From the NCBI GenBank assembly GCA_947247005.1, contig OX365953.1, positions 501,001 to 565,000 on the forward strand: a DNA stretch of 64,000 bases, written 5' to 3'. The translations under genes and the position numbers were made by a program. Below, piece after piece: positions 47,191 through 60,090 of the stretch (positions are counted from its first letter, which is position 1; each line of letters opens with the position of its first letter). Source of the DNA: Spisula solida (lineage: Eukaryota > Mollusca > Bivalvia > Venerida > Mactridae). The notes under the pieces were generated by a model that had not been told where the DNA came from, searched no databases, and worked only from the letters and a program-made list of their open reading frames with translations.

Positions 47191-47344
47191 TCTGACTTAG
47201 ACCATGTGTAATGGTATACTTAGCACAATTAAAAGCACAGCATTTTAAAAATCAAATACGAAATAAACGTGTTTATCTATACATGTATCTTTGTATGAAA
47301 GTGAGCTGCTAAGCATGAATATTTCGTGACAAATTTACATGCAG

Positions 47345-47440
47345 GCCAGTGGTAGAACGTCCGCTTTGAGTGCAGAGGGGTCGATCGTGGCATATTAAAG
47401 ACGAAATAAAACAGAACGTCTTTATTTTCTTCATGCCCAA
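47345..47440 (+). mobile_element. Degenerate SINE fragment
   Basis: A tRNA-like head ('ggccagtggtagaacgtccgctttgag', B-box-like GGGGTCGATCGTGG) followed by 'catattaaagacgaaataaaa', as after the heads of the family-2 SINEs at 2775 and 8558. Confidence 0.5.
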
Positions 47441-48005
47441 AGAACTTCAATTGTTTTTAGCTTGCAAGAGCTAACTTTGGGCCCCTTTAGGGCATTGATC
47501 CCGACCCCTTTGTCTAGCCTTATATTCCTTCTATAGAAAAATAAAAACATTTTGGCGCCAAATGTTAATCCAATTCCACAGGGATTCGTACCGCAATGGC
47601 TGGTATGACCAGTAATTTCAGTTTTTGAAAACCTACGGGCATGACCCTGTGCTCTTAATATCCTTAAGTCTAGGATGCATGTGTACCCATGACAGCAAAA
47701 TTCCCGATTTTGGTCATTTAGGTCGTAAACTTCGGAAGGCCGAAATCGCCATCCCGCCCAGTCGGCATTAGTACGCCATGGTAGCGGAAAGGATATAGAA
47801 AGAAATCTGTATTATTTTAGACTGTATACAACACAACATGTCTTGTGGATTAGCAGCATGTTTGTAATTTTCAGAATTGATGGAAAATAGCTTATTGTTA
47901 TTGCTAATTTTCCATCCGCATGTATTTTTATTTATTTCTGCTAGAAACTATGAACTCAATATATGCTGCGTTTTTAAATGTGCTGAGTATATACATAATC
48001 CTGTT
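47441..48005. other. Unassigned intergenic sequence
   Basis: No supported gene or repeat recognised. Confidence 0.4.
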
Positions 48006-48009
48006 GATT

Positions 48010-48088
48010 GGGCACGATTTTCTCGACTTATATGGACGATTTTCTCGATCTAAATGAGCGTTTTTCTCGATTTTAATAGACGATTTTA
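48010..48088. repeat. Short tandem repeat, about 26-bp unit
   Basis: Three to four imperfect copies of GACGATTTTCTCGATCTAAA with spacer differences. Confidence 0.7.
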
Positions 48089-48089
48089 C

Positions 48090-49695
48090 AACGCAGTCTC
48101 TGTGATATTTACCACGGCAATACGAGGCGCTGATTGGCTGACAGCGGTTAACCATGGTCTAATGTTGTTTTTCTTCCTTATTTGAACGGTTGTATTCGTC
48201 ATCTTTAAATGTCATCATAGGGATATAGTGTTATCTTCCTTAAGTTGTTGTGACACTTAAGGATACAAATTAAACAATGAAATAAATACAAACGAAGAGC
48301 GTACAGTGTATACAGTTCTGTTTATTATATTTACACATTCAATGCAAAACATGAAGCGACGTTCTTACTGCCAAGACTCAAAGCCAACAATTTATAAAAT
48401 ATAATATCCAAAACGGGATAAATCTCATATCAGGAACTCATATGTCGAATGTCGCCTCAATTCCGGAATGTTCTAACTCATTTTTGAATTAAATGAGTTT
48501 TTGGTATCGTTGGAAAGCGCTTTTCAAGATCTATATATTGAAAACACTTAGAACATTGTGACATTGTGATAGTAATAATAAACAATAAATTTACTGTGCA
48601 ATTTTGTTCTATTTTTAGTTACTAAGAGAGAGGTCAAACTCTTTAAAGTCGATTTTCTCAAAATGAACGTCTGTAGACTTAGAACATTCTGGAATTTAGG
48701 TGACGCGAATCAGAATAAACATAATTCCCATAAAGTAAACATCACTTAAACAATAAGTAACTTTGAAGCCAGTTCCGATTATGTTATGATAATTAATTAC
48801 AATAAAATCTTTATTTCGTCTTGAGTAACAACAGACATATATGGGCAAACGACTTTTTTAAAAACATTTATATTATCATTACTGAGATATGTTGATATTT
48901 TATTACATTGAAGAGTGTACAGTAGTATATATCTAAGAATAGTGAATAGTTCGGGATGTGGCTATTTACAAGCAGATAGTGCAGGTTATCGCCTACACCA
49001 CTTCTACAAAAAGTGTATGTTCGTTCGTTGTAAGGGGTATCATTCCATCTCCCGGTCTCAACGGGGAATTTATGGTTGAAAGTACGAAACTTCAAAAATG
49101 GTGTAATTTATCTAGATGGCACAGAGAGATAAGGTGTTTTTTTTCGAATTCGGTATTATATTTAAAACTTTTGTATTATTTCCCTTTATTCGACTGTCCA
49201 AGTTTACCAATTCACTTTCGTATTATTTATTCTCATCGTATCAAATATTATAAAATCATAACTTCTACCGAGTAATCAATTTATGTATGTAACATATTAA
49301 CAAAATATTATCATTTGTTCATTTCTGATTAAATATTGTACTAAAGTTTGAACAATACTGTGTTAGTCAGAGAGTGTAAATATTAACAACATTGTTATAA
49401 ATCTGGTAAAAAGAAGAACAAATCTGTATACATGTATACATACTACATGTGTTTTGATTATCGTAATTCTTTTCAGAAATATTTCCAATATTTATCCAAC
49501 CAGTTACTTTAATGACAGAATAAAACGTGTTACTTTATATAGCAACACAATAAGGTTGTATTTATTCTTTTATAATCCTATGAACATTCCTAGAAAGATG
49601 AAAGGAATAGTGTACAAGCAGGAACCGTTTTCAATAAACAAATCTATAAATTGTCTGTATGCTGATTATACTGGTACATGCAAAGACAGTTGTTG
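48090..49695. other. Unassigned intergenic sequence
   Basis: AT-rich, with frames at 48958-49275 and 49454-49696 that I cannot assign. The second follows an acceptor-like 'attcttttcag' (49476), but has no partner exon. Confidence 0.35.
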
Positions 49696-49697
49696 AT

Positions 49698-50288
49698 TTA
49701 TGACGGGGAGTAAGAACATACTGCGCATGTCAGCTCGCGACCACGTGGATACATGTCACATGGCAACGAATCACAGCGTGACTCAACGTAGTATAAATGT
49801 GCCCCATTTCTTACCGTGTCCTCCTCAGCTCCAACAGTTTCCGGATCTTCATCCAGACAAATATACTCTGAACGGTAATGGTTCTGATGACTAGCTGCGA
49901 GTCCGCCGCGGTATTCAATATTCCATTGATCTGGACATTCGTTTCTGGCGGGAATCATACGGACAGTTGTTCGTGGTATCCAACAAACGACATGGTGCTT
50001 CATGGTTTTCATTCTTTCCTCCTATCTTATAGTCCACTCCGTGTATGGAGGCAGGACCATTACTTGGATTGTAACTTTCCCATATTGGGTCACGAGGAAA
50101 GCAGAGGAAATTCGCTCCGTTACCTTGATAATCATACCATGAACCTGCAGCGAATCCATCATAAACCTTCTGAGCACCACTTGGACAGGCATCCTTCCCC
50201 CAGCGAACGTACGTTGAACCACCAGATCTGCCCTGAGAAAGCTTGCTGTTCAACGTCGAATTTAGTTCATCAATTGTCTTAAGGGCAT
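49698..50288 (-). pseudogene. Frameshifted exon 2 of the gene E type
   Basis: The minus strand opens after an acceptor (gttctgatttcag) with ALKTIDELNSTLNSKLSQG and STYVRWGKDACPSGAQ, colinear with gene E exon 2 to the final VCSYSPS stop. At 49990/49991 two bases are missing relative to gene E (CACCATGTCGTTTG against CACCATGTGTCGTTTG) between the third and fourth conserved Cys. The frame is therefore split into two overlapping ORFs, 50288 to about 49990 and about 50012 to 49698. No exon 1 was recognised upstream. Otherwise no stops and all ten Cys codons remain, so it is a young pseudogene or a local sequence error. Confidence 0.82.
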
Positions 50289-50597
50289 CTGAAATCAGAA
50301 CAAAATATTTGTAGTTTCTTTGCACATATTCGTAAAATATAATATTGGTTCTTCTCTTACCCAACCCTGTAGTCATACCATAAACATTGATAATTAGATT
50401 TAGGATCATCTGTTTTCTACCCCAATATATCAATTTATCACGCAGCTAATGCGGGTTAACATCGTGTTTAAAGCGAGTTTAATGCGAGTTTAAAGCGTGG
50501 GTTTCACAGATAAAACACGCTTTAAACTTCGCATTTAACTCTATTTAAACTCACTTTTAGCTAACTAAGAAACCAACTTTCCACCAGTAAAAGTGTG

Positions 50598-51135
50598 TTA
50601 AAGGTGCTGCCTCACAGATCGGGCTAAAATTTTTGTATGGCGTAATTTTCCTACCTAACCAAGTATTTATATAATAGAATGTCACTGGCGGTTGCTTTAT
50701 GAAAGATTTATGGCATATAAGCAATTTAAATCATTCTTGATATTTGGTACTCAGCATTTTTCTGTTTGAAAATATCGCTGACTTTCCTTCCAAAATGTTC
50801 TGTGAATTATGTAATTATCACATTATCAAACTGTAACTTCAACAAACTAAAGCCTAAACATCTCTCAGGTATTCGGTTCGTTTCGCAATTCGTTTTCATC
50901 GAATGGAAACACATTTCAGGCAATTTAAGTGATAGTAGTGCTAATTCTATAGGGTATTAATACCCTATAGAATGTTGGGTGTAAAAATGCTAAATTACTA
51001 CAAAATGATGATGTTATTTTTTATATCAATGTGGTTGTTTATGGCATATACAGGAAACTATACCAAAATTACATGAATATTTGACAATTTAATTTAATTT
51101 TTGCAATACATCAATACGTGAGGCAGTCCCTTTAA
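50598..51135. mobile_element. TIR element with CTGCCTCAC ends
   Basis: Left end TTAAAGGTGCTGCCTCACAG, right end 'atacgtgaggcagtccctttaaa', imperfect inverted repeats of about 20 bases. The centre holds the perfect 30-bp palindrome at 50944-50973. No coding capacity recognised. Confidence 0.75.
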
Positions 51136-51149
51136 ATCGAGTTTTTTTG

Positions 51150-51500
51150 ACGCACAAAAAACTCACTTGCTGGGAAAACGTTGGCGAAAGATTGGTCAGT
51201 GCATGACAAAGTCATGGTAGGACAAGCTTCAATTTGACATTTGACCTCAAACTGTGACTTTGACCTCTGAGATATGAACCTGTGGGTTGGGTATAACACT
51301 CCACCTAATGGAGATTAACATTCATGCCAAATATAAGATAGATTGGTCAATGCATAACAAAGTTATAATCCTGACAAGCTTTAATTAGATCTTTGACCTC
51401 CAACTGTGATCTTGACCTTTGAGATAGGAACCCGAGGGTTGTGCATGACACCATCCTCATGGAGGCTAATATAATCAAGATTGGTTAAAGCATAACAATG
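51150..51500. repeat. Tandem repeat of about 125 bp, two to three worn copies
   Basis: 'ttggtcagtgcatgacaaagt...tgacctcaaactgtgactttgacctctgagatatgaacctgtgggtt' is followed by 'ttggtcaatgcataacaaagt...tttgacctccaactgtgatcttgacctttgagataggaacccgagggtt' and a partial third. It resembles a repeat common in bivalve and other mollusc genomes. Confidence 0.72.
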
Positions 51501-51539
51501 TTATTATCCAGACAAAATGGAACGAACTTACACATTCTC

Positions 51540-53060
51540 GCACTTACGCCCACACATCTCTCACCGCAAGCAGGCTCAAAAACAAATTTACCCCTGTCAA
51601 AGACATTCAATAGATATTTCAGTGTTGACCGCTGTAGAAAACTTCCACTTATAACTAATCGACCCCTGTCGTTGTAGAAAACGTTCACTCATAACTTACC
51701 GACCCTTGTAAGAGACTTTAAATAGATATTTCAGGGTTGACTGCAGTAGAAAACTGCCAGTTAAAACAAACTGACTTTTGTCAGAGACCTTTAATAGATC
51801 TTTCAGGGTTGACCAATATAATAAACTGGCTCTTACAACTAACCGACGCCTGTCAGAGACCTTAAATAGATATTTCAGGGTTGACCGCTTTGGAAAACTT
51901 CCACTAAAATCTAACGGACCACTGTCAGAAACCTTAAATAGATATAACAGGGTTGACCGCAGTAGAAAACCTTCAATTATAACTAGCCCACCCCTGTCAG
52001 AGGCCTTAAATAGATATTACAGGGTTGACCGCAGTAGAAAACTACCACTTATAACAATAAATAGATATAACAGTGTTTCAACTTTCAATTTTAACTAACT
52101 GACCCATGTCAGACGCCTAAATAGATATTACAGAGTTGACCGCAGTAGAAAGCTACCACTTATAACTAACCGACTCCTATGAGCGGTCGGAAATAGATAT
52201 TACAGGGTTGACCGCAGTAGAAAACTTCAATTTATAACTAACCGACTCCTGTAAAAAACCTTAAATGGATATTTCAGGGTTGACTGCTGTAGAAAACTTC
52301 CAATTATAACTAACAGATCCTTGTTAGGGACCTTAAATAGATATTTCAAGGTTGACCACAGTAGAATACTTTCCCTTATAACTATAACTGACTTCCTCTT
52401 TGGCAGGAAGTCAGATGTTTCAGGGTTGACCGCTGTATAAACCTTTCAATCGTCGTAGCACTTCAATTTATAACTAACCGACTCCTGTAAGAAACCTTAA
52501 ATAGATATTAAAGGGTCGACCGCAGTAGAAAACTTCAATTTATAACTACTCGACTCCTGTAAGCAACCTAAAATAGATATTTCAGTGTTGACCGCTGTAG
52601 AAAACTTTCAATTTTAACTAACTGACCCATGTCAGACGCCTAAATAGATATTACAGGGTTAACCGCAGTAGAAAGCTACCACTTATAACGAACTGACTTC
52701 CTGCCAGAGACAATAAATAGATATAACAGGGTTGACCGCAGTAGAACACTTCAATTAATAAATAACCGACTCCTGTAAGCAACTTTAAATAGATGTCTCA
52801 GGGTTAACCGCAGTAGAAAACCTTCAATTATAACTAACCGACTCCTATGAGAGGCCTGAAATAGCTATTTCAGGGTTGACCGCTGTAGAAAACTTCAATT
52901 TATAACTAACCGATCCTTGTTAGAGACCTTAAATAGATATTTCAAGGTTGACCACAGTAGAATACTTTCCCTTATAACTATAACTGACTTCCTCTCTGGC
53001 AGGAAGTCAGATGTTTTAGGGTTGACCGCGGTATGAAACTTCCAATCGTCGTAGCATTTT
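51540..53060. repeat. 72-bp degenerate minisatellite
   Basis: About 20 copies of CTTAAATAGATATTTCAGGG then ttgaccgcagtagaaaacttccacttataactaaccgacccctgtcagagac, with many substitutions. A variant block ('ctttcccttataactataactgacttcctct.tggcaggaagtcagatgtt') occurs at about 52365 and again at about 52965, showing a higher-order duplication of about 600 bp. Confidence 0.85.
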
Positions 53061-53097
53061 GAGTTATAAAGTGACCATATTAAATACTAGTATTGAT

Positions 53098-53560
53098 TTA
53101 GGTATTTCGATTAAAATTAGTTGTAAATAAATATATCTAGACTGATGTGAAAATGATATAACGTTTAATTGGTTTAAAACGTTTATTTTTCGCTTTGACA
53201 GCTTTTGTCAAGATTCGACTCTTGTTAAAGCCAACACAAGTTCTCTCCCTTGGATTTGTCGTCGTAGTAGTTTTGGCTATAAAGTCATCTTTTTACATAT
53301 TGTTTTAGGTATTTCAATTTAAATTATTTGTAAATACATATATCTGTGCATGTGTGACAATATTATAATGTTTAATTGCTTTAAAACGGTTATGTTTCGC
53401 TTCGACGGCCTTTATCTAGATTTCGACTCTTGTTTAGTCCAAATACCTAAATATATCCAACCCAAGTTCTCTCCCGTAGATTGGCCATCGTACAGTGTTT
53501 GGACTATAAATTCATCATATTACATACTTTTCTTCAGATATTTCGGTTTTATTATCGACA
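53098..53560. repeat. Direct repeat of about 210 bp, two copies plus a partial third
   Basis: Copies starting at about 53098 and 53305 share 'aggtatttc.a', 'gtaaata.atatatct', 'gtttaattg.tttaaaacg', 'agattcgactcttgtt' and 'aagttctctccc'. A third begins at about 53537 and decays. Confidence 0.8.
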
Positions 53561-54019
53561 AATATACAAATATACACATAAAACATTTTTTTGTACTTCG
53601 ACGGCCTTCGACTGCTATAGACGGCATTCGACCGCAATAGACGGCCTAGAACTGCATTTAGTAGCATACCGCAAGGCGCATAATTATGTCCTCGTCTACA
53701 AACAACGGCATAGTGATTTAATCTCCTTTCATAAAGAAGAAATCTACTTAGTTTATTTCAAAGATAGTTTTAGTTATTGGCGGTTTTTACATGCAAACGC
53801 TTTGGAACTACTTTACGTAGAACTATTTCAGTTTCCGCCACCAGTGAACACATGCTGTTTCTATTTATAGCATCAATGTTTGTATACAACATAATTAGGT
53901 CATTGTCTGCAATGTTCAGCGGCGGAGTGATTAACATACGTGACAGTAACCGTGGGTTCCCGCCACAAGTGAAAACATTTTTTGGTAGTAGAAATATAGT
54001 CCGTGTGGAATGATTTGCT

Positions 54020-55025
54020 ATAAATATCCTCTAATAATAAAAGTCTGATATAATTATTGGTCTTAATATAAGTAAATGTTGGTAATGTAAATAAATCAGG
54101 TCCAATGATACGTGTAACCTGTATTGCATGCTTGTAATATTGTTTAAATCATAGAACTATTTATTTGCCGAGGCCTAATGCGTTAAATTGGTCGTAAACT
54201 GAAAAGTGGTAATAGCATTGTGTGGCGTTACGCCGCACAAAAACTATAACCCCACTTTCTAAAACTAATTGGACTAAAAGTGGGGTTTTAAACTCACATA
54301 AAACCAACTTATTGAGAAATACACACTATATGCCAACTTAAGTGAGCTAAAGCAAGTTAAAACTGTGTTAAAAGCGTGTTTTTCCCGGGGTTTGCCTAGA
54401 AAAACCCAGTCGGTAGCTAAAAGACCCGATTTTAGCACGATGCGAATACCGTATTAACCCGGGTTTTGCTCGCTTTTTGGAGAAGGGCTGTGCACTTTTC
54501 TATTTTCTAAAGACCAATATATTTTCGTTACGCACAGTGCGCATACAACCATACAAATAACGTCATTTGGTCTCACGTATCTACAGCGCTTTTCGTATAA
54601 TTAGAAGAGCTAAGTTAAGTATGAACAAAGACCTCAATATACAAAGCTTGGAAAAATCTACCAAATCTCACAATATCTCGCGGCAGTTTTCTGAAATCTC
54701 GCGAGATCTCGTTTGTTCTTAATACCTTATATCTCCTGTTTTAATATACATAGGAAAAAAACTAATAAGCTTATGCAATAGATTTATTATTCTGCTTTAA
54801 AATTATTCCTAATTCATGGAAATTAGTCAAGGAATAAAACAATAGACCTCAAAGAGCCAGACCTACTCTCATTTTAATGGAAATTCCAATTTTATAAAAA
54901 AAATACCTGATCTGACTCATTCAAACACTATTTTTTCAATCATATAAGAGACAGAAAAAAATAAGTTACATCATGCAGTAAAAGAAGCTTAGCTCTTCAA
55001 AATGAGATATTGGTCATTAAAAATG
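54020..55025. other. Unassigned sequence with small inverted repeats
   Basis: 54214-54290 holds two short palindromes (GTGTGGCGTTACGCCGCAC; ACCCCACTTT paired with AAAGTGGGGT). The rest is unassigned. Confidence 0.45.
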
Positions 55026-55260
55026 GATGACGAACAAACTTGAGTGTTTATGCAAAATATCAGATGCTGCTGCATGCTCGTCAAGAGACACGCTACCAAC
55101 ACACTGGCACCATTTGCGACCGCCAAAGTTCAGGTCATCCATGCGTAACAACACTCCGACAGAACCAGTAACTCCGCGTAAACCAGCTCTTGACCAGGTC
55201 CACAACTGCTGCTGACACTGCTAGTCAACTTGTTGGACATCATGAATAAGTAATCAATCA

Positions 55261-56160
55261 ATATCTGATCGATACTTTACCTATTCATTAAAAACAACGA
55301 TTCTGAAAAAATACGGATTTTATAAATTTGTGTTTCGTTATTTTTCGGCCGCACTATATACACCTAAACTCTGTACTGCACCTAACTGTAGCTTTATTTG
55401 ATGAAATGTTACAGGTGTATTGATAATGGAATACAATAGCATCAAGTTAATGTAGTTGAAAAATATTGACAGTAGACCCAGTGTTGCGTTTCTAGATGTA
55501 CCTAGTATATCTTATATTAATTAGGGTGTACGTGTGGTATTTTGAGTCTCGGGTGTGATTTGTTTATATTGCTATAGTTTGATAATAATTTACTGTTTTC
55601 AAAATTATGGATTGCCATTTAAAGGGGCATGCCCAGAGACTGGAGTGTCTTGGTTTACATACAACAAAATTGAGTTTATCACTTGTAAAACCAACTATTA
55701 CCGAAAAGTCAAAGAAGAATTTGACTTAAAACTTAACTCTATAACACGCGCTTCGATATTTTGTATATCGATTTTATTGACGACGGTGATATTTAGTTAT
55801 TCTTGAAATATCTTTTTTTTAAAAAACTAGCGGGATATTTCGTTACTTTTTACAGGGTTTTCATTATTTGACTTAGGTATTAAAATGATACCAATTTGAT
55901 TGCTATTCCAAGTATTCGAGACACTTCAGTTCCAGGGCACGACCCTTTAAGAGTGCAATGATATGTATTGCAAATTATATCAATTTAATTTCAGTAAGCC
56001 TGAATGACATTTGACAACAACGCTCAGAAATCGTATGAGCCGATATAACACAATTTTCTTACGTATTTATGAGGTATTCTTTGTCCAGTGCTTTAAACCA
56101 TGTCCTGTTTGAATACAAATGTATCAATAAAATGGAAATGCTTTAATATTAAATGATGAA
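55261..56160. other. Unassigned intergenic sequence
   Basis: No supported gene or repeat. The 83-codon frame at 55555-55806 is not recognisable. Confidence 0.4.
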
Positions 56161-56165
56161 AATAC

Positions 56166-58905
56166 ACACGCATTCTCAAAATTTGGGCCAATCTGGATGG
56201 TACAGGTATGAAAAATCTGACCTTTAAGATCATAAAAAACATCTATCTGACACGAAAGTCGAACATCTTTAGCAACATTTTTCATACATGCCCACATCAA
56301 TAAACACATGCATTTTTCTATGTTGTTGTTTGAAACAAGCATGTGTTTTCACCAGTGTATTTTACGTTATGGCTGCATATTTGATATACTGACTAACCTA
56401 AAGAACACTACAATGATGTCCAGTAATTATTTGGTTATTTTTAATACTCGAATACAACTTATCTACACATACCAACTGTATGAAAACAATAAACTGCCAT
56501 TATATTTATTAAACCGGTATGTACATTATTACATTCAATTTTGTTTTCACTCTTTTTAACACTCATTTAGTTTCTTATATATTTTGATTAGTACTACAAA
56601 TTCATAAAAGTTTTAGTGTTATATTCAAAAACATAAGTCATAACCTATGACACTACTTAACAATTTGGGACAGTATCTAAACAATTACTGGCTACGTACA
56701 TACATACAGGTGTGTGTGTTGGTACAGAAGTAATCGTCACGTAAAATTCAAGAGAAAATCATCAACCAAGACTGGAATAAAACGCTACATGTTTTGTTGA
56801 AGTGTCGTGTCTGGCATCATATTATCGAACTATTTGCATGAGTGTACCAGAAAAAATCAAATACACGACGATATAGCTTCTAGTGATTAGTTAACGCATT
56901 GAGCAAAATGTTGTCACGTGAACTAGTAATATTTAATAAAAAAGAACATTATACACGAAACTAGAACATAAGAAATATAATCTGATAGGTTTTGAAACAC
57001 AAAAACATGATTTTCCGTTAAGACATACAAAAAAAACAGCTTAACACGTTAAACATGCTTTAGAGTTTTGTCATGTAACATGTATTGACTGTCACGTAAA
57101 ATACCAGTTTTGAACCCTGTTCTAAACAATAATTTACACAGACCAAACCATCAATCCGGAAGCAAAACTTGTGCAAATAACATATTAATAGCACATACTA
57201 TTTCTAAAATATCTCCCATAACGGTACATGTAATGTTCATATATGGTTTACTGATTCTATGAGAGCCCTGTTCAGTCATCAGAAAATTTGAAGAATCGCA
57301 TCCATTTCCCAGTAGACACGGGCTGATCAAATTTGCATTGTAAAAAACTTTCGTTTTTATTCAATGACATTTAAATAACATATCATATCACCATAACTTG
57401 AGCCTATAAGACAATAAATAATTGCCAATATGCCAACAATGTATTGCTGAATAGGCTCAAACAACTGTGGAATTATTTTGTATTTTACGTGACGCGATTA
57501 TACACACATTTGCTGTCATTATATGCATCAATTTGTCATAAAATGAACGATGATATGCTAGTGTATATAACATTTATGTCACAGGCAGCATTGCTTCTCA
57601 TCAAAATTAATAACTGCAATAATCTATTAAATTTAACATAACTACATGAACTGGCAATTTTACTTCCTTATTCTTCCAACTTCCAATGTCAATTATTCAG
57701 TTTGATTCACATGCAAACTATGCAAATACTAATCATTAAGATATATCAAAAACTCAAGCGTGCATTAATAAGGAATTTCAAATATTGAACTTAAATTTTA
57801 CGTGACACTAAATTGTATTTTACGTGACGAATAAAAACATGCTGACCATACGGTAGACACTCAGTATCACTTTAGTTCTAGAATATTAATTACGTTGCAT
57901 CATTTTCGTTCAAGAATAAACTGAAGTTATACCCCAAATGTCAATAAATAAAAATTTCAGTTGAAAAGCAAATTATAGGTCATTCAGAATAAACATACCC
58001 TAAATTTTATTTTTATTCAAATTCCAAAGTTTTTTCATGTACATACCGGCTGTTAACATCAAATGCGTACAAATGGCACAGTATAAGGTATGGTTCATAT
58101 CACTGTTAGTGCTGTCATCTCGTTTTTTATAAAAAGCGTCACGTAAGTATACAGTCACGTAAAACTTTTACAGCCTTTGGGTGCATTTTTTCTCTCATTT
58201 ATTGCCAATTTCAGGTGATGTAATTTTTCATGCAGTTAAATTCGAAATACCTCAGACATATAACAAGGACTAAATGACCATATCGCAATAAATATGCGAT
58301 TTATTGGCGTCACGTAAGGATACAACATGAAATATCCTAACTCGTTTATACATGAAATAAACTGAATTATAAAAGATTTGGGCGTGTTTTGTTGTAAAAT
58401 ATGTGTATTTATCAATAGTACTTATATCTGTGAACAGTCTGGTTTATTGAAATGATGAATTACCGCAAAACTTTACTTAGCAATCATATCAACAAAACAG
58501 TGTCACGTAAAATACCTCATAATATGTGACACGAGGACTGTCAAAAATATATAAACTATGTAAGTCCGTGTCACTCTCACACAGATATTGGAGCACTTTC
58601 CAACCTATAAGCATACATATAAACAACAAAATTTAAGGCTTAAAATCTATTTCTATTTGTAAGAAACATTTAAAGTTTACGTTTTGTGCTTGTGACAGTC
58701 GATTTTGAGCAGGGTGTCGTATCTTGTAAGCATGCAAATGTTGCAAAAAAGCATAATTTCAAGTGTATATAGTATTTAATTTTGAGGAAATATATAGTCC
58801 TAACACTAAAAACTAACGATAGCACTTTCGTACGCGCATATACGTTATTAAGGACACTAAAGTAGCTGTGACAGGCAATTGGCCCAAATTTTGAGAATGC
58901 GTGTA
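56166..58905. mobile_element. 2.7-kb segment bounded by perfect 27-bp inverted repeats
   Basis: 56166-56192 (ACACGCATTCTCAAAATTTG then ggccaat) is the exact reverse complement of 58879-58905. The interior is AT-rich, lacks any ORF of note, and holds about ten TCACGTAA motifs in both orientations. It is plausibly a non-autonomous DNA transposon; no target-site duplication was identified. Confidence 0.6.
56737..58515. repeat. Interspersed TCACGTAA motif cluster
   Basis: The core TCACGTAA, often extended to GTCACGTAAAATAC, occurs at about 56737, 57092, 58139, 58155, 58310 and 58503. The reverse form TTACGTGA occurs at about 57485, 57799 and 57820, and a variant TCACGTGA at 56914. Spacing is irregular, so it is not a tandem array. 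Confidence 0.75.
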
Positions 58906-59129
58906 CAACGAATGTCTAGCTGAGAGATTGTTCTTTAAGAAAGTGTACCCTTTTTATATTTTCAAAGGCAATAATGTTGATTTATCGCCCACTGATTAAT
59001 ACTTTTTAAGTGGCCCTCGTATACACGCATATGTACGCAGCATTTGAAATTAACGCAAATAAACGTAATTTATGGGTCTATTTCCTGCATAAATCTGTTA
59101 GAATTCAACATCAAACTTGGAAAACAATA

Positions 59130-60090
59130 AATAAAACGGCTCTATAAATGATCAGCAATGGAGCGCGGTGTACATTGTATAATAAACAGCATAATTAGAA
59201 TTCACAGCGGGACAGTCATAAACTAATTAACAGGGTTATTAGATGATATATACTGAGCCAGTCTCCAGGAAAACCTGCTATTTTGACCAAAATATTGACA
59301 TTAAGATATTCCATAGTATTACTGGATAATGTTGAATGAGCAATTTTCAAAAGAAATTATGTTAATATATTGAGTTTTAAGGAAGTTACAGCTGTTTTTG
59401 TAGAGTCCCTATTCGGAGCTTTTTGTGTGACGTCGCAAACGTCATTCAAACGTTATTCGACGTAACTGAAATAAGTATTTCATTGTTACACCATTTGATC
59501 AATTCTTGACATAAACTTTTTAAAAATAGGACAAATTCTATATTACGTTTCACTTTTCAAAATATATATCAAAATCGAAGTTGTTTGTATTCAGAGAAAG
59601 GCTACTACTGTTTTAAACAACTAAATTCTCGTTTTTCTCAATCGGAGTACTTTTCTGAAATTGGTCACTTCTACTTTGGTATATGTTAAGTTTCATATTA
59701 TTGTATTTGTGAAATTGTACAATATACAGTGTCAATGTGGTTGTAAGCTGTTGGCATATTCGTATGAGATACCCGCGAATTTGTAAAAACAATAGTAACG
59801 ACTAGTATAATATCAGAAGAGATAGCAATAATATCATTGTAAGGATAATCGGTTTATGTTGTAAATATTGTTTAAAATATTTTTATGAAAAGTATATAAA
59901 AACGAAATTATTCACAGAAACATTTGACTAATATACAAATGTTACGAATCAAAAATTAGAAAACAAAAAATATCGGCTTTATAAATGATTATTAATTTTA
60001 TGATGAGCCATAAAAACCCTAGAGCGAAGTGTACAAGTTATTCACAGCGGGGGATGTCATAAAATCATTAGCAGTGTCGTTATATCAGAA
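59130..60090. repeat. Degenerate direct repeat of about 150 bp
   Basis: 'cggctctataaatgat...gagcgcggtgtaca...ttcacagcgggacagtcataaa..attaacag' at about 59137-59245 recurs as 'cggctttataaatgat...gagcgaagtgtaca...ttcacagcgggggatgtcataaa.tcattagcag' at about 59972-60075. Confidence 0.7.

Noticed and set aside
55017..55215. Overlapping 62-codon ORFs on both strands
   Set aside because: No start context, splice signals or recognisable domain; only the short ECLCKISD segment is notable and is reported separately.
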